Shown here: positions 1-8,278 of the stretch, one piece after another
Position numbering within the stretch: the first letter of the stretch is position 1
How the letters are laid out: each line of letters starts with the position of its first letter
Assembly: GCA_902362805.1 (NCBI GenBank)
Contig: CABIXY010000003.1
Location: forward strand, 343,140 to 407,139
From: Eubacteriaceae bacterium
GTDB lineage: Bacteria; Bacillota; Clostridia; Peptostreptococcales; Anaerovoracaceae
DNA: 64,000 bases
Direction: 5' to 3'
The notes under the pieces: generated by a model
Database searches by the model: none
What the model saw: only the letters and a program-made list of their open reading frames with translations
Told to the model about the DNA's origin: nothing
Program-made: the position numbers and the translations under genes

Positions 1-1013
1 CGATGATTTTGATTTTGGACGAGCCCACCAACTATCTGGATGAAAATCACATCGTCTGGCTGACTCGTTTTCTGCAGAATTACGAGAACGCCTTTATTCT
101 GGTGTCCCATGACATTTCGTTCTTAAATGATGTGGTCAATGTGATTTACCATGTGGAGGAAGCGGTACTGACCAGGTACACGGGCAATTACGATGACTTC
201 ATGCATATGTATGATATCAAACGGGCGCAATTGGAGCAGGCCTACAAAAAGCAGCAGAAGGAAATCGCTGATCTGGAGGATTTTATCGCCAGGAACAAAG
301 CTCGTATCGCCACGTCCAATATGGCGAAGTCCAGACAGAAAAAGCTGGACAAGATGGATAAAATTGAATTATCGAAGGAGAAGCCGAAGCCTGTGTTCCA
401 GTTCGACTATTCCAGAGCGCCAGGCAAGTACGTCATCGAGGCGGAGAATCTGGTGCTGGGTTACGACGAGGCTTTGACAAATCCGCTGACCTTCCACGTG
501 GAGAGGGGTAAGAAGATTGCAATCAAAGGAGTCAACGGCCTGGGAAAATCTACGCTGCTGAAGACCATGTTGGGTTTCATCCCAGCTTTTGACGGGGAAG
601 TGAAGCTGGACTACTATGCGGAGCCGGCTTACTTTGAACAGGAGCATGATGGCAGCAGCAAAACGGCTCTGCAGGATTTTTGGGACGATTTTCCATCCTT
701 GGATAACGGGGAAGCCCGCCGTGCGCTTGCCAAGTGCGGTCTGACCAACGAGCATATCGAGAGCCAGGTCAGGGTGCTCTCAGGCGGTGAAAATGCCAAG
801 TTCAGGCTCTGCAAGCTGATGCAGAAACCCATGAACCTGCTGGTTCTGGACGAGCCTACCAATCACCTGGACCCTGTAGCTAAGGATGTGCTGAAAGAAG
901 CTATTCGGGATTTCAAGGGTACAGTGATTCTGGTCAGCCATGAACCGGAATTCTATGAAGGTATTGTCACTGACGTTTGGAATATCGAAGACTGGACGAC
1001 CAAGGTCGTATAG
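1..1013 (+). CDS. ABC-F family ATPase, C-terminal part (5' end outside window)
   Basis: The gene enters the window already in frame and ends at TAG 1011-1013. The visible part starts at the Walker B of the first ABC domain (LILDEPTNYLD). It continues through a charged interdomain linker and a complete second ABC domain with Walker A GVNGLGKST (about residue 176), signature LSGGE and Walker B LLVLDEPTNHLD. There are no membrane segments, so this is a soluble duplicated ABC protein of the ABC-F group, which act on ribosomes as translation factors or antibiotic-protection proteins. The subgroup (YbiT/YfmR type or other) cannot be decided without the N-terminus. Confidence 0.93.
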   Translation, partial: MILILDEPTNYLDENHIVWLTRFLQNYENAFILVSHDISFLNDVVNVIYHVEEAVLTRYTGNYDDFMHMYDIKRAQLEQAYKKQQKEIADLEDFIARNKARIATSNMAKSRQKKLDKMDKIELSKEKPKPVFQFDYSRAPGKYVIEAENLVLGYDEALTNPLTFHVERGKKIAIKGVNGLGKSTLLKTMLGFIPAFDGEVKLDYYAEPAYFEQEHDGSSKTALQDFWDDFPSLDNGEARRALAKCGLTNEHIESQVRVLSGGENAKFRLCKLMQKPMNLLVLDEPTNHLDPVAKDVLKEAIRDFKGTVILVSHEPEFYEGIVTDVWNIEDWTTKVV

Positions 1014-1048
1014 AATTTGCGAACGATTTGTATATTAGGTATGATTCA

Positions 1049-1086
1049 AAAATGCAGCTAGTCTGAATTTGGACTAGCTGCATTTT
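1049..1086 (+). terminator. Rho-independent terminator-like hairpin (copy 1 of a recurring hairpin)
   Basis: Arm AAAATGCAGCTAGTC (1049-1063) pairs perfectly with GACTAGCTGCATTTT (1072-1086), 15 bp with an 8-nt loop, 36 bp after the ABC-F stop. The U-tract is short (TTTT then GGGG). A hairpin with the same loop-side motif, GTCTGA, recurs at 1612-1649 and, degenerate, at 2494-2528. Confidence 0.75.
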
Positions 1087-1300
1087 GGGGTTTGGGTATA
1101 TGTGCTGTTATCAAACCAGGACAAATGAATACTTCATTGCCATTTTGACGTACTCAATCTATTTGTTTAATTGTTGTTTAACTTATATTAAAGTTTCATC
1201 AAAATATTTGTCATTCAACCTGAGATAAACCGTTGGTACACGCAGACTTAAAATGGAGTCATGTTATGATAAGCATAGAAAAAATTTCGGAGGTAAAAAA

Positions 1301-1555
1301 ATGAACTAAGAAACGAAGAAGCAGTCTTTCGGTATTTCATCACTAATTGTCCTATCTTTAGTCGTTATTTTATTGACACAGGTCATAATCAACGGCAGTC
1401 CTAATATCCGTATGACTCTGATCTTTGCTACGGCTTTTGCAGGGGTGCTTTTGATGGCAACGGGCACATCCTGGAAGACTATCGAAGAGGGAATTCTCCA
1501 TGGATGCGATGTTGGAAAAAATCTTGGAATACCTGCAGGATCTGCCCCTTGCTAA
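1301..1555 (+). pseudogene. Remnant of an NhaC-type Na+/H+ antiporter N-terminus
   Basis: A good ribosome site (GGAGG at 1289-1293) precedes ATG 1301, but the third codon is TAA (1307-1309). In the same frame the reading continues for about 80 codons with a hydrophobic segment (SSLIVLSLVVILLTQVI) and the string TGTSWKTIEEGILHG. This resembles the start of NhaC-family antiporters, where a GxxWxxIEEGI motif follows the first helices. Coding then stops at 1553-1555 with no continuation. I read it as a truncated, inactivated antiporter gene. Family assignment is from memory of the motif, so moderate. The rest of 1087-1752 shows no other gene. Confidence 0.5.
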
Positions 1556-1611
1556 TTTGGAAATTGAAATGTTCTTCAGCTCAGACAAATGTTAATACAC
1601 ACGTATTTGTC

Positions 1612-1649
1612 AAAACGCAACTGGTCTGATTTCGGACTAGTTGTGTTTT
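1612..1649 (+). terminator. Terminator-like hairpin (copy 2)
   Basis: AAAACGCAACTGGTC (1612-1626) pairs with GACTAGTTGTGTTTT (1635-1649) through 15 bp including two G-T wobbles, with an 8-nt loop TGATTTCG. Copy 1 has TGAATTTG in the same place. It follows the NhaC-like remnant and precedes the lipoprotein gene. Confidence 0.65.
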
Positions 1650-1752
1650 GGCGTATATATATCTGTTGGTGAAGTCTGTTGCAATAATCATCAAAAAAAG
1701 TGGTGTATATGGATAGAAGGGCACACAACAGGAGTAGGAAAAGGATAAGGCG

Positions 1753-2472
1753 GTGAAAGAATTGAGAAAGAAGGTGCGAAAGGGGATGGGGCTTTTGGCT
1801 TTGGTAGTCGTAACGACGGCAGCTTTGGTCGGCTGCACCGACGAGGGGCTAGGCACCATTGATAACGAGGATCTGCATTTTGAAGCAATCACAACAATAG
1901 AGGTATCGACGACTTTGTCTGGTGATGAAATCATCGATCTTAATGAAGAAGAGATAAAGGATTTTGTCAGCCTGGCAAATAGTTTTGCGCTGGAAAGAGA
2001 TGACAAAGCAGAGTCTGATCCATACGGCGCGTCGTTTGTCTTTGTGCTGAAGCAATCTGATGGCAGCGAAGCGAAGCTGCAGTTCTTTGATAACATCTTG
2101 ACTGTAAACGGGGAGGAACGCTATTGGATCAGTGACGGTGACGGCATCATGCTGGCAGATTATTGTGATCACGTCAGTCTCAACGCACCTGATCTGGTGC
2201 AGATTTGCAGAAGGTACGTCGATGGTTCGAAGAACTTTTCGGTGAAGGATAAAATTGATTACTCTATCTACCAAATCAAAGAGATGACCTTTGATGCATA
2301 TCGGTCGATGACTTTTGTCACTGACGAGAAAGTCACGGAGAAGAACATCGCTGATTATCGCATGGTCACCGTGGGAGACACTCAAGTAGGACCCATGGGA
2401 GAGCATAACTATGCGGTGTTGCTGGTGGATGCAAAGAATAGAGAAGTCAAAGGTTACGCACCGACAAAATGA
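1753..2472 (+). CDS. Putative lipoprotein of unknown function
   Basis: 239 residues. A short basic N-terminus and hydrophobic stretch lead to the lipobox LVGC (Cys at about 28), so the mature protein should be lipid-anchored on the outer face of the membrane. The rest is hydrophilic and acidic, with no family I recognise. The start is taken as GTG 1753 behind an AAGGATAAGG stretch; TTG 1762 is an alternative. It stands alone between hairpins at 1612-1649 and 2494-2528 and heads a run of small membrane-associated genes, several broken. Confidence 0.75.
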   Translation: MKELRKKVRKGMGLLALVVVTTAALVGCTDEGLGTIDNEDLHFEAITTIEVSTTLSGDEIIDLNEEEIKDFVSLANSFALERDDKAESDPYGASFVFVLKQSDGSEAKLQFFDNILTVNGEERYWISDGDGIMLADYCDHVSLNAPDLVQICRRYVDGSKNFSVKDKIDYSIYQIKEMTFDAYRSMTFVTDEKVTEKNIADYRMVTVGDTQVGPMGEHNYAVLLVDAKNREVKGYAPTK

Positions 2473-2493
2473 AAAAAATAGGAGTTCTCGTCG

Positions 2494-2528
2494 AAGCGCA
2501 ACTGGTCTGAACAGGCTGGCTGCGTTTT
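2494..2528 (+). repeat. Degenerate third copy of the GTCTGA hairpin
   Basis: It carries the same GCAACTGGTCTGA left arm as copy 2 and ends in TGCGTTTT, but the right arm pairs only in part (GCGCA with TGCG, then wobble pairs). It lies 22 bp after the lipoprotein stop, where a terminator is expected. Confidence 0.45.
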
Positions 2529-2641
2529 GTAATTCTTAATAATTCTTAATTTTACCTAGGTTATATTGACTTTAAGAAAATAACAGAATAAACTGAAAAC
2601 ATAAAGAACTGGTTGAATTCCAAAGGAGGAGGGGATAGCGC

Positions 2642-3157
2642 ATGGATGAGAAGCTGCGAAGCGGCAGGAACTATTTTTTCTTTACTATGATTGCCGGAGG
2701 CGTTTTGCTCGTGTACATTGTGTTTGTTTCTTTTTACTTTGAAGAGGCCATCCTTTATCTCGGTGAGAAACCGTATCAGTGGTCGGAAAATCCTTCCACC
2801 TGGTTCAATAACGAACTGAGCTGGTTCAGAGTCGCAGGCTGTGCTGTTGTACCAGCAGGTCTGGGCAGGCTGATTAGTATGAGGAAAAGACCGTGGTCTC
2901 TGGTTGAAAGCAAACAAGCTGCCTGGATATTTTTCATCATGGGGGTGATTTTGCTGGCCAACGGGATTTACGAGCTGAATGTATATCATGGCAGGGAATT
3001 GTATGCCTTTGAAGATGTTCTTACCAGCAGCACTGGCGGAACCTATGTCTTTGACACTTTTATGTACCTGCCGATGGCTTTTGCTGTGATTGAAACCGCA
3101 GGCGGTCTGTGGATGCTGTATAAGTTGTACTTGAAGAGGTCAGTGGAGGACTGGTGA
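2642..3157 (+). CDS. Small integral membrane protein, paralogue of 4128-4658
   Basis: 171 residues with about four predicted membrane segments, near residues 11-32, 58-78, 97-115 and 138-160. ATG 2642 follows AAAGGAGGAGG at good spacing. It aligns end to end with the product of 4128-4658: both carry LGEKPY or FGEKPY after helix 1, (Y/F)xGREL(Y) after helix 3, and a TYVFDTFMYLPMA / PYTIDVFLYVPLA segment before helix 4. The family is not one I can name. The pair points to a local duplication in which each membrane gene is followed by a small single-TM protein gene. Confidence 0.75.
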   Translation: MDEKLRSGRNYFFFTMIAGGVLLVYIVFVSFYFEEAILYLGEKPYQWSENPSTWFNNELSWFRVAGCAVVPAGLGRLISMRKRPWSLVESKQAAWIFFIMGVILLANGIYELNVYHGRELYAFEDVLTSSTGGTYVFDTFMYLPMAFAVIETAGGLWMLYKLYLKRSVEDW

Positions 3158-3191
3158 TAAAAGGAGAGGACGAGATAGGAGTGATGTCCAG

Positions 3192-3594
3192 ATGAAAACA
3201 AAAAAGTATTGATTGTATTGCTGGCAGTTTTTGTCGTACTTTCCATAGCGGTGTCTGTGATCTGTTTTAAACAATACGGAAAACTGCAGCGGCAGAAAAT
3301 CTATTCCATTACGAATGCTTTATGCTGATGCAAAAGGAACTCGATGCAGCGGCAGAGAACGATTACAAATCTTGGTATCCTTCGGGAACATTGGAGCTGC
3401 TGGACGGGCAGATTCCCGTTGAAGGCTATGATTCTATGGGGGATTAGAAGATTCACGACGTGATATACAAAGTAATACAGACGGATGGTCGCAATGCAGA
3501 GGATATCGCTTATTTTGATGAGGTGCGACAAATGAGGATTTCCACCAGTACCGATACTTGGAAATGGGCGGCCTATTTGAAGCAGGGCGACTGA
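3192..3594 (+). pseudogene. Frameshifted copy of the small single-TM protein gene
   Basis: Reading from ATG 3192, a frameshift in the A-run is needed to give KVLIVLLAVFVVLSIAVSVI. A second shift near 3324 gives LMQKELDAAAENDYKSW, and an in-frame TAG lies at 3446-3448. The last part runs to TGA 3592-3594. The order (short N-terminus, one helix, then ..LxxELDxAxxNDxxxW) matches the intact neighbour at 3614-4084, which has DLQCDIARAEQNDFAEW. At least two frameshifts and a stop make it a dead copy, unless the assembly is wrong here. Confidence 0.6.
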
Positions 3595-3613
3595 TGCAAA
3601 GGATGTGAAACAA

Positions 3614-4084
3614 ATGCAAAAGGATGGAATAAAAAAGTGGCTGATGATCGGCGTGATCATAGAGGCTGTCGTCATATTAGCCCTTGTTGGACATACTTAT
3701 CGCTTGAATAAGAATTTGTTAAACAGCAGACTGACGCTGTTAACTGCAGTATATCACGACCTGCAGTGCGATATCGCAAGGGCAGAGCAAAATGATTTTG
3801 CGGAGTGGCCGTATGATACTGATGCAACTGGTCGTATCTATTTTGACAGTGGTGGCTATGCTGACGAGGAGGATGACCAAAGGTTGATAGCTTCTGTCAT
3901 TGATTATGCGTATTCTTCTGGCAGATTGAAAAAAGAGGAACGTCGTTTTCTCGGCGAACTGAAGGATATGGAGGCCGCAATGCAAAACGATGGCAAGCGC
4001 TTTTCAAAGAGCAGGGTTATATTTTTCGAAGATGAGGACAGAGAAAAGGTAAAAGTGTTTCTGGAGAAAAAGGGGCGTTTTTGA
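3614..4084 (+). CDS. Small single-pass membrane protein, unknown function
   Basis: About 156 residues: a basic N-terminus, one hydrophobic segment (WLMIGVIIEAVVILALVGH) and a charged extracytoplasmic region. I chose ATG 3614; GTG 3605 is in frame, but the AAAGGA sequence lies too close to it. It is the intact relative of the broken copy just upstream, and it sits between the two paralogous four-TM genes. No family is recognised. Co-duplication with the four-TM gene suggests the two products work together (inference). Confidence 0.6.
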   Translation: MQKDGIKKWLMIGVIIEAVVILALVGHTYRLNKNLLNSRLTLLTAVYHDLQCDIARAEQNDFAEWPYDTDATGRIYFDSGGYADEEDDQRLIASVIDYAYSSGRLKKEERRFLGELKDMEAAMQNDGKRFSKSRVIFFEDEDREKVKVFLEKKGRF

Positions 4085-4127
4085 AGGCGAGCGGATTGGG
4101 TCGATGAATGAGAAAGGATAAGTGCTG

Positions 4128-4658
4128 ATGAATGAGAAATTACAGAGCAGATGTAAAAAATATTATGGTTTCTGGTTGATTATCGGAGCAATGATGATGT
4201 GCTATTACTTATTTCTTTTCTTTCATTTTATTGATGGCAGAATCTATTTTGGCGAAAAACCTTATATGTTTGGCGTGAATTCTTCCGTTTTGTTTGTTGA
4301 TATCATCAACTGGATTGGAATTGCAAGCGGAGGGATGATGGGAATCGGAGGTTTCTCACTGCTTTTAAGCAGAAAAACGCCATGGCAGCTTTCAGAGGAG
4401 AGAAAAATTGGGTGGATCTGTTTGATCGGCGTGCTGCTGCTCCTGCTGTACGGCAGTTATCAGTTTTTCAAGTATCAAGGGAGAGAACTTTACTGCGATA
4501 TCTATCCGATTTTAGACAGCGCCGGAAAACCTTATACCATTGACGTTTTCCTATACGTGCCGCTAGCTGTCGTAATTGTGGCAACCCTGTGGAGCAGCTG
4601 GCGGCTCTATCACTTGTATCGCAAAAAGTGGAAAGGGGAAAGCCATGAAACTCAATAA
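4128..4658 (+). CDS. Small integral membrane protein, paralogue of 2642-3157
   Basis: 176 residues from ATG 4128, behind AAAGGATAAG; an in-frame GTG at 4122 is less well placed. There are four hydrophobic segments, the FGEKPY motif after the first, QGRELY after the third and YTIDVFLYVPLAVV before the last, as in its paralogue. The C-terminus is basic (RKKWKGE). Its end overlaps the start of a degraded reading frame at 4645. Confidence 0.75.
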   Translation: MNEKLQSRCKKYYGFWLIIGAMMMCYYLFLFFHFIDGRIYFGEKPYMFGVNSSVLFVDIINWIGIASGGMMGIGGFSLLLSRKTPWQLSEERKIGWICLIGVLLLLLYGSYQFFKYQGRELYCDIYPILDSAGKPYTIDVFLYVPLAVVIVATLWSSWRLYHLYRKKWKGESHETQ

Positions 4659-4892
4659 GAAAATCGTTACGGGAGTTTTGATATCTGTCGTGGTAATGGC
4701 GGCATTGTAACGCTGCATTATACCATCGAACGCAGACTGATCGGAAAAGACGTGGTCAAATTAAGTCTGCCCTTTGATGCTGCATCGGATGCGAAGGATT
4801 TTGACGGGGCGGAGTTCGAAATACTGTCCGATGGCGAGCTGCGGGCTGCGGAAAAGCATGCAGCTATAGACAAAGATGAGGTTTATGAGTTG
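4645..4892 (+). pseudogene. Frameshifted gene remnant running into the next gene
   Basis: ATG 4645 opens a signal-anchor-like start (MKLNKKIVTGVLISVVVMAA) that stops at TAA 4708-4710. A shift of frame near 4700 restores reading (GGIVTLHYTIERRLIGKDVV) and continues without a stop into the gene that follows. The intervening 60 residues (SLPFDAASDAKDFDGAEFEI and on) look like the body of a short extracellular protein. I read it as an eroded member of the same family of small membrane-anchored proteins. Confidence 0.45.
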
Positions 4893-5378
4893 ATGGAAGG
4901 ATTGGGAATATGTAGTCGTAAGAAAATACTGATCACTGTGTCGGCAATCGCTGCTGTGGTTATTATACTAGTCGTAATCTATCACGTATCGCAAAGAGAA
5001 ACCTACTTGTCGAACGTCCCGCTATTCGGCTCTTTTACGATCGGCAATAGGGAACTAGTAGACAATATCTATCCGGCTGACTTTTTGCTCTCTATTGATG
5101 TTGCGGAAGATAATGAAACGCTGGTCGAATGCGCGGAAAAAAGCAATGTCGATATTTCAAAAGGCTGCTGGGTCTATAGCTTTGGTGAGAACAAAGTTTT
5201 CAGGGCAGAGAAAGAGGGGAACAAGCTGAATGCCTATGAGAATGGCAAGGTAATCGGCGTGTTTACGTACACTTCTGACAAAATTTTGTGGATCGGCTAT
5301 AACGAGAAATACGCAGTAAATTGGAGAGGACGGAATTTTGATTTGACAAAGATTTTGCAGGGCTTTATTTATCCTTAA
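4893..5378 (+). CDS. Single-pass membrane-anchored protein, unknown function
   Basis: About 161 residues from ATG 4893. The open frame extends upstream to GTG 4752, but that part reads as the end of a broken gene, and a start at 4893 puts the only membrane helix (ILITVSAIAAVVIILVVIY) near the N-terminus as in its neighbours. The extracellular part has no motif I know. The ribosome site (GAGG at 4878-4881) is weak and somewhat far, so the start is uncertain. Confidence 0.5.
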   Translation: MEGLGICSRKKILITVSAIAAVVIILVVIYHVSQRETYLSNVPLFGSFTIGNRELVDNIYPADFLLSIDVAEDNETLVECAEKSNVDISKGCWVYSFGENKVFRAEKEGNKLNAYENGKVIGVFTYTSDKILWIGYNEKYAVNWRGRNFDLTKILQGFIYP

Positions 5379-5419
5379 AAATGTTCATGCGATTCGTTCT
5401 ATAGGGGAGGATGATTGTT

Positions 5420-5950
5420 ATGAAAGCGAATTTCATCTTTAGGCTGCGACAGGAAAAGGGATGGACGCAAAGTGAACTGGCCAGGATTTTGTCCGTCTCA
5501 GAAAAAACGCTGGCAAAATGGGAGGATGGCATTGGATTTCCGAATATAAAGACTTTTGAGCTTTTGATTCGCGTATCCGGCAAAACCGTGACGGAATTAT
5601 TGGGACAGGATGGGCAGGATGATGCGCTTTTAGAGGCAATTGCAATATATAAAGGCGAGATTAAAACGAGGAACCGCATCATTGTCACGCTTGTGGCGGC
5701 AGTAATCTTTATCATGATTTTTCTGTTGGACTCAATGGATTTGATTGGATTTGGCTTTTTATGCCTGTCAGTTCTCATTTCTCTCATAGGAATCATGCTC
5801 CTTTTCATTGGGCAGCAGCAGAAACGAAAGAGAAACAAATCGCTTTGGCTCTTCATCCTGGGCGGCTGCTTTTTAGCATCTCCTCTTGTATTTTATGTGT
5901 TCCTTCTTATCATCGTACCATTTGCTTATGGCGGACCGGTTCCAACGTAA
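5420..5950 (+). CDS. XRE-type helix-turn-helix protein with C-terminal membrane segments
   Basis: 176 residues. Residues 1-65 form an XRE/Cro-type HTH (FRLRQEKGWTQSELARILSV, then SEKTLAKWEDG). About 95-176 hold three hydrophobic segments, so the regulator is probably membrane-tethered. ATG 5420 is chosen because GGGGAGG (5404-5410) abuts the alternative ATG 5411 and suits 5420. This HTH-plus-TM design is common in Firmicutes, in small regulators next to membrane or peptide-related genes. The target is unknown; the neighbouring membrane genes are the obvious candidates (inference). Confidence 0.8.
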   Translation: MKANFIFRLRQEKGWTQSELARILSVSEKTLAKWEDGIGFPNIKTFELLIRVSGKTVTELLGQDGQDDALLEAIAIYKGEIKTRNRIIVTLVAAVIFIMIFLLDSMDLIGFGFLCLSVLISLIGIMLLFIGQQQKRKRNKSLWLFILGGCFLASPLVFYVFLLIIVPFAYGGPVPT

Positions 5951-6005
5951 GAAATTTATTGTTAATAGGTGGATCTTCGAGGAAATATGATACAGTAAGG
6001 AAATC

Positions 6006-6538
6006 ATGATGAAAAAAATCATATGGGTCATCGGAACTGGCGTAATTCTTCTTTGGACATACTTAAGAATTCCGATTTCGTTTGGTGAATTGAATGGTGA
6101 TCGACTTGAAAGCAGGGACTTGAAGCAGCATGAAAAAATAACTGCTGCTTTGCCGGAAAACACGCGAGAGTATTTTGATAAGCTGATTTGGGAGCAGTAT
6201 CAGTGTTTCTTTATCTGGCTTCAATTGAGGACGATTATTACGGATTGGTCAATGACATGTCTGACAATAAGGGGATACTGTTAAAACTAGATTTGAAAAA
6301 CGGTAAAGAAAAGGAGTTGCTTTCCGTTGGAGGTTTTGCCTGTGGAGTGAAAATGATGGATGACCATAAACTGGTGTTTGTTTCCAGCAATGTTGATTAT
6401 TGCCTGGCAAGAGGACTGCTGATGTTTATAGATACTCCACCAAGTGTTAAAGTCCTGGTAGATCCTATGTATTGGGAATATGATGTTGAAAAAGAGAGGC
6501 TAAAAGAAATAAATGCGTGGGATTACTGGTTTGGGTGA
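6006..6538 (+). pseudogene. Frameshifted gene for a membrane-anchored protein
   Basis: Frame one starts at ATG 6006 (MMKKIIWVIGTGVILLWTYL, a signal anchor) and stays meaningful to about 6185. Frame three then carries the rest (VFLYLASIEDDYYGLVNDMS and on) to the stop at 6536-6538. Neither half looks complete alone. One indel near 6185-6215 explains both. The intact product would be about 177 residues with no recognised domain. Confidence 0.55.
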
Positions 6539-6589
6539 GCAGGGAATTCTTACAAGCCTAAAACATCTGTTGAATGTTTGAGAATGAAA

Positions 6590-6636
6590 CAAAGGGACTC
6601 ATGAGCAGCTATATCAGCGCGCTGTGAGTCCCTTTG
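6590..6636. terminator. Bidirectional hairpin between convergent genes
   Basis: CAAAGGGACTCA (6590-6601) pairs with TGAGTCCCTTTG (6625-6636), with GAGCAGC and GCGCTG partly extending the stem inside. It sits between the plus-strand remnant and the minus-strand gene at 6711. The U-tracts are weak on both strands. Confidence 0.6.
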
Positions 6637-6710
6637 ATCATATCACACAGGAAATACCATCCCCCTAAAGCGGTATTTCCGTATGTAACGAAGAAATGAT
6701 GGAAGCTTGT

Positions 6711-7175
6711 TTATACTGCGGTAACCGTGCCGCTTGGTGAACACTTCAGCCCAAGCTCGACATTTTTGGTCATTGTCAGATACTTGAATGTGCCTGTACC
6801 TTTTGCTGTAGCCCCAGTCGTCCAACTGTCTCTTGATGTGCACTTCCAACCATCCACATAAATCTTATAGCTGGTTGAAGCGGCGGTCGCTTTAGCTGTT
6901 TTCTGGTCGTAGCTAAAGGTGCCTTTCAGAATGAAGTCCCATGCGTGTTTCCCCTGGACATTGTAGTATTCATAAGTGGTCTGTACGGTCTTTGATTTAG
7001 CCGTTGCAAAAGGTGTGATATTAGGTTCCTCTTCAATGGTAATGATTGCGTAAGAGCCATCAGGGAAATGTTCGACTCTTGTCTCCATGCTGGATGAACC
7101 TGTCGCAAATGATGGGACGGCGCTTACAATAAGCAGGGTGATGACTGTAAGTAGTACGATTAATTTTGATCTCAT
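6711..7175 (-). CDS. Small secreted protein with signal peptide
   Basis: 154 residues. A clear signal peptide is followed by a likely cleavage site (AVPSFA|TG). The mature part is Thr/Ser/Lys-rich, with YEYYNVQGKHAWDFILKGTF then a pattern of alternating strands (YDQKTAKATAASTSYKIY, WKCTSRDSW, ATAKGTGTFKYLTM). It belongs to a type of small secreted beta-rich proteins often found in clostridial genomes; no function is known to me. AGGAGG lies just before the start. It is downstream of, and likely co-transcribed with, the PadR/HAAS pair. Confidence 0.75.
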   Translation of the reverse strand: MRSKLIVLLTVITLLIVSAVPSFATGSSSMETRVEHFPDGSYAIITIEEEPNITPFATAKSKTVQTTYEYYNVQGKHAWDFILKGTFSYDQKTAKATAASTSYKIYVDGWKCTSRDSWTTGATAKGTGTFKYLTMTKNVELGLKCSPSGTVTAV

Positions 7176-7202
7176 TTTAGAACCTCCTGTTCGTTTTACC
7201 GT

Positions 7203-7571
7203 TTACTCTTCTATTACTTCAATAGTCTGTACTGCTTTTGCCTGTGTTTGGCTATGTATCACATATAGATAGCCAAAGGATGCGACTAATACAACAATCA
7301 GCGCACCAATGATGATATTTCGTTTTCTTTTTGACTTAGCTATCTTTTTTGGCTGCAGTTCTTCGGCATCTTCTAAAAACTCTTGTGCGACAGATTCGGG
7401 ATCTCCGAATTGCGAAAACAACTCTTCTAAAGTGCAATTTTCGGAAGTGTTTAATGCTTCTTGGAGTTCCTGCCTTAGGCCTTCGAGAAAAGTCTCGCAT
7501 GGTACAAGGTTATGAATCGCTTTGCGGATATCTAATAAGTATTGTTCGATTATTTCATCAGTCCTGTTCAT
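7203..7571 (-). CDS. HAAS-type membrane protein (DUF1700-like) paired with PadR
   Basis: 122 residues from ATG 7571 (GGAGG at 5-bp spacing); longer in-frame starts lie inside the PadR gene. The N-terminal 60 residues are helical and acidic with the pattern ELFSQFGDPESVAQEFL, typical of HAAS/DUF1700 proteins. A KRKRN stop-transfer and one helix (IIIGALIVVLVASFGYLYVI) follow. It overlaps the PadR gene by 14 bp. HAAS-PadR pairs are common in Firmicutes, where the HAAS protein is thought to modulate the regulator or an envelope process. Confidence 0.75.
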   Translation of the reverse strand: MNRTDEIIEQYLLDIRKAIHNLVPCETFLEGLRQELQEALNTSENCTLEELFSQFGDPESVAQEFLEDAEELQPKKIAKSKRKRNIIIGALIVVLVASFGYLYVIHSQTQAKAVQTIEVIEE

Positions 7572-7986
7572 CATTACCTCCATCAGATAGCATTGTCCCC
7601 AATGGTGTGTGTAGTTCTTTCCCATATACGACAGACCAGATTACTTGGTCAAGTTCTGCATACAGCTGCTTTAGCTTTTCTAAATGGGTAAGTCCCTCAT
7701 CGGTGATTCTGTAATAGATTCTTACTCGGTTGTCTTCGGAGATGACCTTGTTGCTTTCTGTAACGAATCCCTGCTCCTGTAATTTATTTATTGTGGTGTA
7801 GAGCAAAGGCATCTTGTATCTGTCGTTGCTTCGCTGCAGGGCAACCTGACCGATCTCGTAAGCGTACATCTCCCGCTCTGATAGTATCTTGAGCACCATC
7901 AGTGTCAGAGTGGCTTTCTTGAACTGTGCTTCGAAGTTTTCAGAAACATCTCGTTTTTGACTGTTTTTAGCGTCATCTTTTTTCAT
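7558..7986 (-). CDS. PadR-family transcriptional regulator
   Basis: 142 residues from ATG 7986, preceded by AAGGAG at 8 bp; the upstream in-frame extension is AT-rich and hydrophobic and is not coding. The winged-helix core includes LTLMVLKILSEREMYAYEIG, LLYTTINKLQEQGFV and VRIYYRITDEGLTHL, which are standard PadR strings, and a coiled C-terminal helix serves dimerisation. It is divergent from the secreted-protein gene at 8279, and a dyad lies in the intervening promoter, so it probably represses both directions (inference). Confidence 0.88.
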   Translation of the reverse strand: MKKDDAKNSQKRDVSENFEAQFKKATLTLMVLKILSEREMYAYEIGQVALQRSNDRYKMPLLYTTINKLQEQGFVTESNKVISEDNRVRIYYRITDEGLTHLEKLKQLYAELDQVIWSVVYGKELHTPLGTMLSDGGNDEQD

Positions 7987-8092
7987 TGTGTTCTCCTTGC
8001 CCCTTCTAATAAGGATTATATCAGAAAAATTGTAAAAATCAATACAATATGCAAAAAAGAAAAATACAAATAAAAAAAATAGATATATTTTA

Positions 8093-8121
8093 TTGACATA
8101 TATCAAACGATATGATATTAT
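8093..8121 (+). promoter_or_regulatory. Promoter for 8279 region with a dyad in the spacer
   Basis: TTGACA (8093-8098), 17-bp spacer, TATTAT (8116-8121). Inside the spacer ATATC (8100-8104) and GATAT (8109-8113) form a dyad that could be the operator of the divergent PadR regulator. The resulting 5' leader to ATG 8279 is about 150 nt. Confidence 0.55.
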
Positions 8122-8185
8122 ATAGAAAAATTAAAGAAAATTCAAAAATTAACTGCAGCGTGTAAAAGGTTGGAGGGGGTGATAA

Positions 8186-8266
8186 GTGGTATGCAAATGT
8201 AATAATTACCACTACAGGCATACTATAATAACTTATATGACAATGTTGTTATCACACTATTTATGA
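8186..8266 (+). CDS. Possible 26-residue peptide in the leader of 8279
   Basis: GTG 8186 lies 9 bp after a strong GGAGG (8172-8176), and the frame ends at TGA 8264-8266, 12 bp before the next gene. The peptide begins MVCKCNNYHYRH and has no recognisable similarity. The start is also the left arm of a dyad (AGTGGTA ... TACCACT). The good ribosome site is the main evidence; it could instead serve a 7-codon frame starting at GTG 8179. Confidence 0.25.
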   Translation: MVCKCNNYHYRHTIITYMTMLLSHYL

Positions 8267-8278
8267 AAGGAGAAATAT

